5,649 bases of DNA from NCBI GenBank assembly GCA_031278115.1, contig JAITKZ010000030.1, forward strand, positions 1 through 5,649, read 5' to 3'. The stretch is from Endomicrobium sp. Its GTDB lineage: Bacteria > Elusimicrobiota > Endomicrobiia > Endomicrobiales > Endomicrobiaceae. Made by a program: the position numbers and the translations under genes. A model generated the notes under the pieces. It was given only the letters and a program-made list of their open reading frames with translations. It made no database searches and was not told the origin of the DNA. Below, piece after piece: positions 1-5,649 of this stretch (position 1 is the stretch's first letter; every line of letters starts with the position of its first letter).

Positions 1-2
1 AA

Positions 3-1133
3 ATGAGAGTAATTTGTGGAAAAGAAGAGCTTAGTAAGGGAATACAAACAATATCTCCTGTAGCTTCATCTAAAAGCACACTTCCGGTTCTTTCAAATTT
101 TCTACTTGAAACTGAAGAAGGAAAAATAAAACTTTCTTCTACAGATTTAGAAATAGCTGTTAAATGCTATATTAAAGGAGAAATTTTAGAAGAAGGCGGC
201 ATCACAATACCAGCTAAAAGATTTTCCGACATTATAAAAGAATTGCCGTCAGAAAATGAAATAAATATAAGGTCAGATGAAACTAATCAAATAAACATAA
301 CTTCAGGAAAATCTAAGTTTAACCTTATGGGCATATCAAAAAATGAATATCCTGTAATACCAGCCTTCCCAAGTGAAAATAACTTCACTATTAAAAGAGA
401 ACTTTTTGCATCAATTCTTAAAAAAACCGTCTTTGCTGTTTCTAAAGATGCTCAAAGATACGTTTTAAATGGAGTTTATTTCATTTTAGAAGATAATACT
501 TTAAAAATGGTAGCTACTGACGGCAGAAGACTTGCTTATACAACTGCAAACGAAGTAAAAGGCATTAAACCCCAAGCAAAAATAAAAGTAATAGTACCTA
601 CAAAAGCAATAACAGATATATTAAGACTTCTTTCTTCTGATATAAAAGCTGAAGACATAAAAATAGGTATAACTGGAAATCAAATAGCTTTAGAAATAGA
701 AGATATAGCCTTTCTTTCTACACTTATAGAGGGCATTTTCCCAAATTACGAACAAGTAATACCTAAAACTTCTGAGATAAAGGTCAAATTAAATGTAAAA
801 GATACTTTGTCTGCAGTAAAACAAATGGCTCTTTTAACTGCAGATAAAATATCATCAGACAGATCTTCTGCAGTGAAATTCTACTTTAACTCTAATATTT
901 TAAGAATTTCAGCTTCTACAGCAGGTCTAGGATCTGGAGAAGTTGAGATGGAAATAGATTATAAAGCTGAACCAACAGAAATAAATTTTAACCCTAATTT
1001 CATAAAAGAAGTATTGCAGAATATTGATGAAGAATCAATAATATTTGAGTTTAAAAATTCTCTTAACCCAACTACTATAGTACCCGAAAAAGACAAAAAC
1101 TATCTTTGCGTAGTAATGCCAATGAGAGTCTAA
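3..1133 (+). CDS. dnaN: DNA polymerase III beta subunit (sliding clamp)
   Basis: Encodes the beta clamp, a homodimeric ring that encircles DNA and tethers the replicative polymerase and other clamp-binding proteins. The product is 376 aa, close to the usual 365-380, and should fold as three similar domains (about 1-125, 126-250, 251-376). Visible family signatures are KSTLPVLSNFLLE in domain 1 (residues 24-36), VATDGRRLA at 170-178 (the segment lining the hydrophobic partner-binding cleft), IEGIFPNYEQVIP at 242-254, and the C-terminal VVMPMRV, almost the same as the E. coli ending. The ATG at position 3 matches the normal family start, but only two bases precede it, so its ribosome binding site and promoter cannot be seen. 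The gene is complete at both ends of the protein. Two bases separate its TAA from the next gene, so the two are probably co-transcribed. Identification is secure. Confidence 0.97.
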   Translation: MRVICGKEELSKGIQTISPVASSKSTLPVLSNFLLETEEGKIKLSSTDLEIAVKCYIKGEILEEGGITIPAKRFSDIIKELPSENEINIRSDETNQINITSGKSKFNLMGISKNEYPVIPAFPSENNFTIKRELFASILKKTVFAVSKDAQRYVLNGVYFILEDNTLKMVATDGRRLAYTTANEVKGIKPQAKIKVIVPTKAITDILRLLSSDIKAEDIKIGITGNQIALEIEDIAFLSTLIEGIFPNYEQVIPKTSEIKVKLNVKDTLSAVKQMALLTADKISSDRSSAVKFYFNSNILRISASTAGLGSGEVEMEIDYKAEPTEINFNPNFIKEVLQNIDEESIIFEFKNSLNPTTIVPEKDKNYLCVVMPMRV

Positions 1134-1135
1134 GC

Positions 1136-1411
1136 ATGACTTGGACTAAAGCAAGCGAAATAATAGAACTTCTAAGGAAGAGGCTTGGTTTAGAGGAAGA
1201 GTTTTTTACCGTTGAAAGGGTTTGGAATAAAGGAGTTGGCATAGAAGGTGTAGAGATAATAGGCTACAAAAACGGCACTGTCTTTACAAAAACCCAAAGT
1301 TCAGTTGCTGTGAGTGAACTTACATTTCGCAAAAAAGAAATTATAAAAAAGTTAAATCAGTATATTGGTATGCAAAAGATAAAAAATATTAAAGTAAAAA
1401 TAGAAGCATAA
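1136..1411 (+). CDS. dciA: DUF721 / DciA-family protein, probable replicative helicase loader
   Basis: A 91-aa basic protein that matches the DUF721 (DciA) pattern. It has an amphipathic N-terminal helix, VERVWNKGVG at residues 26-35 (the family's VW..xVG motif), a beta segment with TKTQSSVAVSEL at 51-62, and a closing helix-strand KKEIIKKLNQYIG...IKNIKVKI at 66-89. DciA proteins interact with the replicative helicase DnaB and help load it in bacteria that lack DnaC or DnaI. They are commonly encoded near dnaA, dnaN or gyrB. This copy is essentially the bare domain with no long extension. I chose the ATG at 1136, which follows the dnaN stop by two bases. A TTG at 1106 would extend the frame by 10 residues inside dnaN but adds nothing family-like. 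A weak GAGAG at 1124-1128 lies within the end of dnaN, suggesting translational coupling. The family call is good; the helicase-loader role is inferred from the family. Confidence 0.85.
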   Translation: MTWTKASEIIELLRKRLGLEEEFFTVERVWNKGVGIEGVEIIGYKNGTVFTKTQSSVAVSELTFRKKEIIKKLNQYIGMQKIKNIKVKIEA

Positions 1412-1440
1412 TTGCTTTAATATTTGTTCGTTTTTAAATA
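1412..1440 (+). promoter_or_regulatory. Weak candidate promoter for gyrB
   Basis: The 66-bp spacer between dciA and gyrB holds TTGCTT at 1412-1417 and TAAATA at 1435-1440, separated by 17 bp, which loosely resembles a sigma-70 type -35/-10 pair. An alternative pair is TTGTTC at 1424-1429 with TAAATA at 1448-1453 (18 bp). Such matches arise easily by chance in DNA this A/T-rich. I see no GC-rich hairpin in the spacer, so gyrB may equally be read through from dnaN-dciA. Confidence 0.2.
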
Positions 1441-1450
1441 ATCAAAGTAA

Positions 1451-3964
<2,514 letters not shown>

Positions 3965-4113
3965 CTAATTTGTATGTAATATATATTGCAATAATACACG
4001 CAAAATATTTTATTGTATAATTATTACACAATAAATCTATTTGGGTTTAATAATATTTCATTAAAATACAAGAATAAGACGTAGTACAAAAGAAAAAGTT
4101 TACAAGAGAGAAA
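3965..4113 (+). other. AT-rich spacer between gyrB and the fic pseudogene, with an inverted repeat and possible promoter elements
   Basis: These 149 bases hold no credible gene. An 8-bp inverted repeat, TTTATTGT (4009-4016) and ACAATAAA (4028-4035), flanks an 11-base loop. It is almost all A/T with no following T-tract, so it is a poor intrinsic terminator. A perfect -10 hexamer TATAAT (4016-4021) overlaps its left arm, but no good -35 sits 16-18 bp upstream. A second loose pair is TTGGGT (4041-4046) with TAAAAT (4062-4067, 15-bp spacing). A 10-bp perfect palindrome TATTGCAATA lies at 3984-3993. AAGAGAG at 4104-4110 is a modest ribosome binding site for the fic start at 4114. Any promoter here is a guess. 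Confidence 0.3.
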
Positions 4114-5228
4114 ATGAATCCATTTGTCCCACAAAGGTTGCCTGTTAAAAATTTAAATTGGGAAAAATTGTCATTTCTTATAGGAAAGGCAAATAGTTCG
4201 CTTTCTATGTATAGTGGTTTGCTAGATGCTCTTTTGAATCCTGAGATTCTTCTTGCTCCTATTATAACTCAGGAGGCAGTTGTTTCTTCAAAAATAGAAG
4301 GAACGCAGGCGACTTTTAGTGAAGTTTATAAATTAGAAGCAGGAGAGGCGCAAGGCAAAGCTAAGGAGAATGACATAAATGAGATAATAAACTACAGAAA
4401 AACAATTACGGCTTCTTTGGAAATATTGAAGAGCAGACCGTTTATACATTTGAATATGCTTAAAGATCTCCATAAAATTTTATTAGCAGGAGTTAGAGGT
4501 GAAAATAAGGCAAGAGGAAAATTTAGAAAGGTTCAAAATTTTATAGGACCATACGGGCGTACACAAAGTACCGCTGTATATGTTCCACTGTATATGTTCC
4601 ACCTAGTCCTGAAAATATACAGGATTATTTAAGAGATTGGGAGACATATATAAATAATGATGAGCATGAAATTTTAGTTCAGATGGCTATAATGCATGCT
4701 CAATTTGAAATAATTCACCCTTTTATTGATGGCAATGGAAGATTGGGAAGAATTTTAATACCCATTTTTTTATTTCAGAAACAATATCTAAAAAAGCCAG
4801 TGTTTTATTTAAGCGAATATTTAGAGGCAAATAGAGGCGTATATTATAGAGCTTTGCTTAATATATCGCAAAATAACGATTGGCAAGGGTGGGTTGAATT
4901 TTTTCTCAAAGCTGTTGCAGAGCAATCAACTATAAATATGTTGAAAGCAGAAAAAATTATAAATCTATATAATGATATGAAAAAGAATTTTAGTGATGCT
5001 ACAAAATCGCGTTATTCTATAAATATTTTGGATACACTTTTTAAAAAGCCTATTATAAATTTAACTATGCTTTTGTCTGATTCGGGTGTTTTCAATAGAA
5101 AGACTGCTACTCAAATATTAAATAAGTTAACAAATAAAGAATATATAAAAGTTTTGCGGAAAGGTGCGGGAAGTAGTCCTACGATTTTTGTATTTCCAGC
5201 TCTTATAGATATAGTTGAAAATAGATAA
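4114..5228 (+). pseudogene. Fic family AMP-transferase (class II, Fic_N plus Fic plus winged helix), frameshifted
   Basis: Fic proteins usually transfer AMP from ATP to a hydroxyl side chain of a target protein. The opening frame (4114-4632, 172 aa) has the Fic_N region with PQRLPVKNLNWEKLSFLIGKA at about 6-26. It also carries the inhibitory-helix motif SSKIEG at residues 58-63, fitting [S/T]xxxE[G/N] and marking class II Fic proteins, and GKFRKVQNFIG at 135-145. It is then thrown out of frame by a 14-bp duplication. The other frame continues with DYLRDWETYIN, the intact active site HPFIDGNGRLGR (4716-4751), YLSEYLEANRGVYYRALL, and a C-terminal winged-helix-like segment. Removing one repeat copy gives an uninterrupted 366-aa protein, the usual length for this family (compare Shewanella SoFic, about 370 aa), with the catalytic His at 197. 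Apart from the frameshift there are no stops or missing motifs, so the break looks recent. As sequenced it cannot make a complete enzyme. The natural target is unknown. It lies between gyrB and gyrA on the same strand. Confidence 0.92.
4574..4602 (+). repeat. Perfect 14-bp tandem duplication that breaks fic
   Basis: TGTATATGTTCCAC occurs at 4575-4588 and again immediately at 4589-4602. The period-14 match begins one base earlier, at 4574. Because 14 is not a multiple of three, the second copy shifts the reading frame. With one copy the reading is AVYVPPSPENIQDYLRDW, matching the normal Fic sequence here (VPP.PE). With two copies it becomes AVYVPLYMFHLVLKIYRII and stops at 4630-4632. This looks like a slipped-strand replication error. 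Confidence 0.95.
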
Positions 5229-5243
5229 TTTTTATAATTGGAT

Positions 5244-5249
5244 AGGGAG
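5244..5249 (+). promoter_or_regulatory. Shine-Dalgarno site of the zinc-ribbon pseudogene
   Basis: AGGGAG lies nine bases before the ATG at 5259 and 16 bases after the fic stop. It is the main reason for choosing 5259 as the original start. It suggests the gene once followed fic as a second cistron. Confidence 0.55.
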
Positions 5250-5258
5250 AGACTTTCC

Positions 5259-5509
5259 ATGAGCGCCAATAGTGATGCAGAGCAAAAGTGTTATTTTTGT
5301 GAATATGAACATATTGAAAAACCAAGTGAAAAAAATTGCTAACGATGTTTATATTTGTCCTATATGTGGGCAATATATGATTGAGCTTTATTATTACAAT
5401 GGATTCACAGACAACTTTTGGCTTAAAGAATGAGAACTTAAGGAAGAAAGAAAAGCGTTGATGAGTAATTATCTTTGAAAAATATGATTTGAATTTAACT
5501 AACTTGTAA
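5259..5509 (+). pseudogene. Small zinc-ribbon protein, degraded by frameshift(s) and a stop
   Basis: No known family is recognised. From ATG 5259 the frame reads 27 codons, including CYFC (Cys codons at 5289 and 5298), and stops at 5340-5342. Dropping one A from the A7 run (5329-5335) restores IANDVYICPICGQYMIELYY, with a second CxxC pair (Cys codons 5356 and 5365), and runs to TGA at 5431-5433 (57 aa). Two CxxC pairs about 20 residues apart suggest a zinc ribbon. Past that TGA the same frame reads ELKEERKALMSNYL. A further one-base deletion in TTT (5474-5476) leads on to EKYDLNLTNL and TAA at 5507-5509, giving about 82 aa for the hypothetical ancestor. The first lesion is well supported by the split Cys pairs; the nonsense and second frameshift are less certain, since the gene could have ended at 5433. 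VYICPICGQY resembles N-terminal zinc ribbons of various uncharacterised bacterial proteins, so this could also be the remnant of a longer protein. Function unknown. Confidence 0.6.
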
Positions 5510-5513
5510 GAGG
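5508..5513 (+). promoter_or_regulatory. Shine-Dalgarno site for gyrA
   Basis: AAGAGG ends six bases before the ATG at 5520 and resembles the gyrB site (AAGAGGAG). It overlaps the last two bases of the TAA (5507-5509) that would end the restored zinc-ribbon frame. Confidence 0.75.
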
Positions 5514-5519
5514 CTAGAA

Positions 5520-5649
5520 ATGTCAAAAGAAAAAGAAACAAAAGAAGAGCAAGTGGCAATGATGCCGGCAAGCATTGCACCTCGCAATATTGAAGATGAA
5601 ATGAGAACTTCCTACATAGATTATGCCATGAGCGTAATTGTGGGAAGGG
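5520..5649 (+). CDS. gyrA: DNA gyrase subunit A, N-terminal fragment (runs off the window)
   Basis: Only the first 43 complete codons are present. After a charged leader of about 20 residues rich in Lys and Glu, the protein reads RNIEDEMRTSYIDYAMSVIVGR (residues 22-43), the near-invariant start of the GyrA/ParC breakage-reunion subunit. GyrA is the DNA-cleaving partner of GyrB; its catalytic tyrosine and C-terminal DNA-wrapping domain lie beyond the window. The name gyrA rather than parC rests on gyrB being upstream on the same strand. The start at 5520 is chosen for its good Shine-Dalgarno (5508-5513). Two in-frame ATGs at codons 14-15 are possible alternatives but lack a clear site. The gene is cut by the window edge, not by mutation. 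No separate promoter is obvious, so it may be transcribed through from gyrB across the two pseudogenes. Confidence 0.95.
   Translation, partial: MSKEKETKEEQVAMMPASIAPRNIEDEMRTSYIDYAMSVIVGR

Noticed and set aside
1106..1135. TTG start that would extend dciA by 10 residues into dnaN
   Set aside because: The added residues are the dnaN C-terminus read in another frame and do not look like DUF721; the ATG at 1136 fits tight operon spacing.
4009..4035. Inverted repeat after gyrB as an intrinsic terminator
   Set aside because: The stem is A/T apart from one G-C pair, the loop is 11 bases, and no run of T follows, so the structure would be weak.
4114..5228. Fic plus zinc-ribbon as a novel two-gene toxin-antitoxin system
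   Set aside because: Class II Fic proteins carry their own inhibitory helix and need no separate antitoxin; both genes are broken and no conserved pairing can be shown from this sequence.
5203..5580. Minus-strand frame of 125 codons with a hydrophobic, signal-peptide-like start
   Set aside because: Its hydrophobic start is the complement of the Lys/Glu-rich gyrA leader, and the rest overlies the zinc-ribbon pseudogene, whose + strand frames carry paired CxxC motifs.

Overview
The window is a low-GC bacterial chromosome segment with every gene on the + strand. It is the replication and topology block often found near oriC: dnaN (sliding clamp), a small DUF721/DciA gene, gyrB, two broken accessory genes, and the first 43 codons of gyrA. 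dnaA would be expected just upstream but is not visible. recF, common between dnaN and gyrB elsewhere, is absent here.

Organism: coding DNA is strongly A/T-rich. GyrB is 828 aa and carries a long insertion of about 200 residues in its TOPRIM/C-terminal part, which argues against typical Firmicutes (about 640 aa). Low GC, this GyrB architecture, a minimal DciA beside dnaN, and two decayed genes within 1.5 kb fit a host-restricted or gut symbiont. An Elusimicrobiota (Endomicrobium-like) source is my best guess, but it rests on general resemblance and is not demonstrated.

Layout: dnaN 3-1133; dciA 1136-1411, two bases after the dnaN stop and probably translationally coupled; a 66-bp spacer with a strong Shine-Dalgarno; gyrB 1478-3964; a 149-bp very AT-rich spacer with no clear GC-rich terminator; a class II Fic AMP-transferase pseudogene 4114-5228; a small zinc-ribbon pseudogene about 5259-5509; gyrA from 5520, running off the end.

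The core genes work together. The clamp tethers the replicative polymerase, DciA-family proteins load the replicative helicase, and gyrase (GyrA2GyrB2) removes the positive supercoils that replication creates. The accessory genes split gyrB from gyrA. The clearest finding is that the fic gene was broken by an exact 14-bp tandem duplication. Removing one copy on paper restores a full-length 366-aa Fic protein with an inhibitory helix, a perfect HPFxDGNGRxGR active site and a C-terminal winged helix. The zinc-ribbon gene carries at least one, and probably three, inactivating lesions. I see no convincing new biological system. The interest lies in the recent, possibly reversible, loss of a Fic enzyme lodged between the two gyrase genes.
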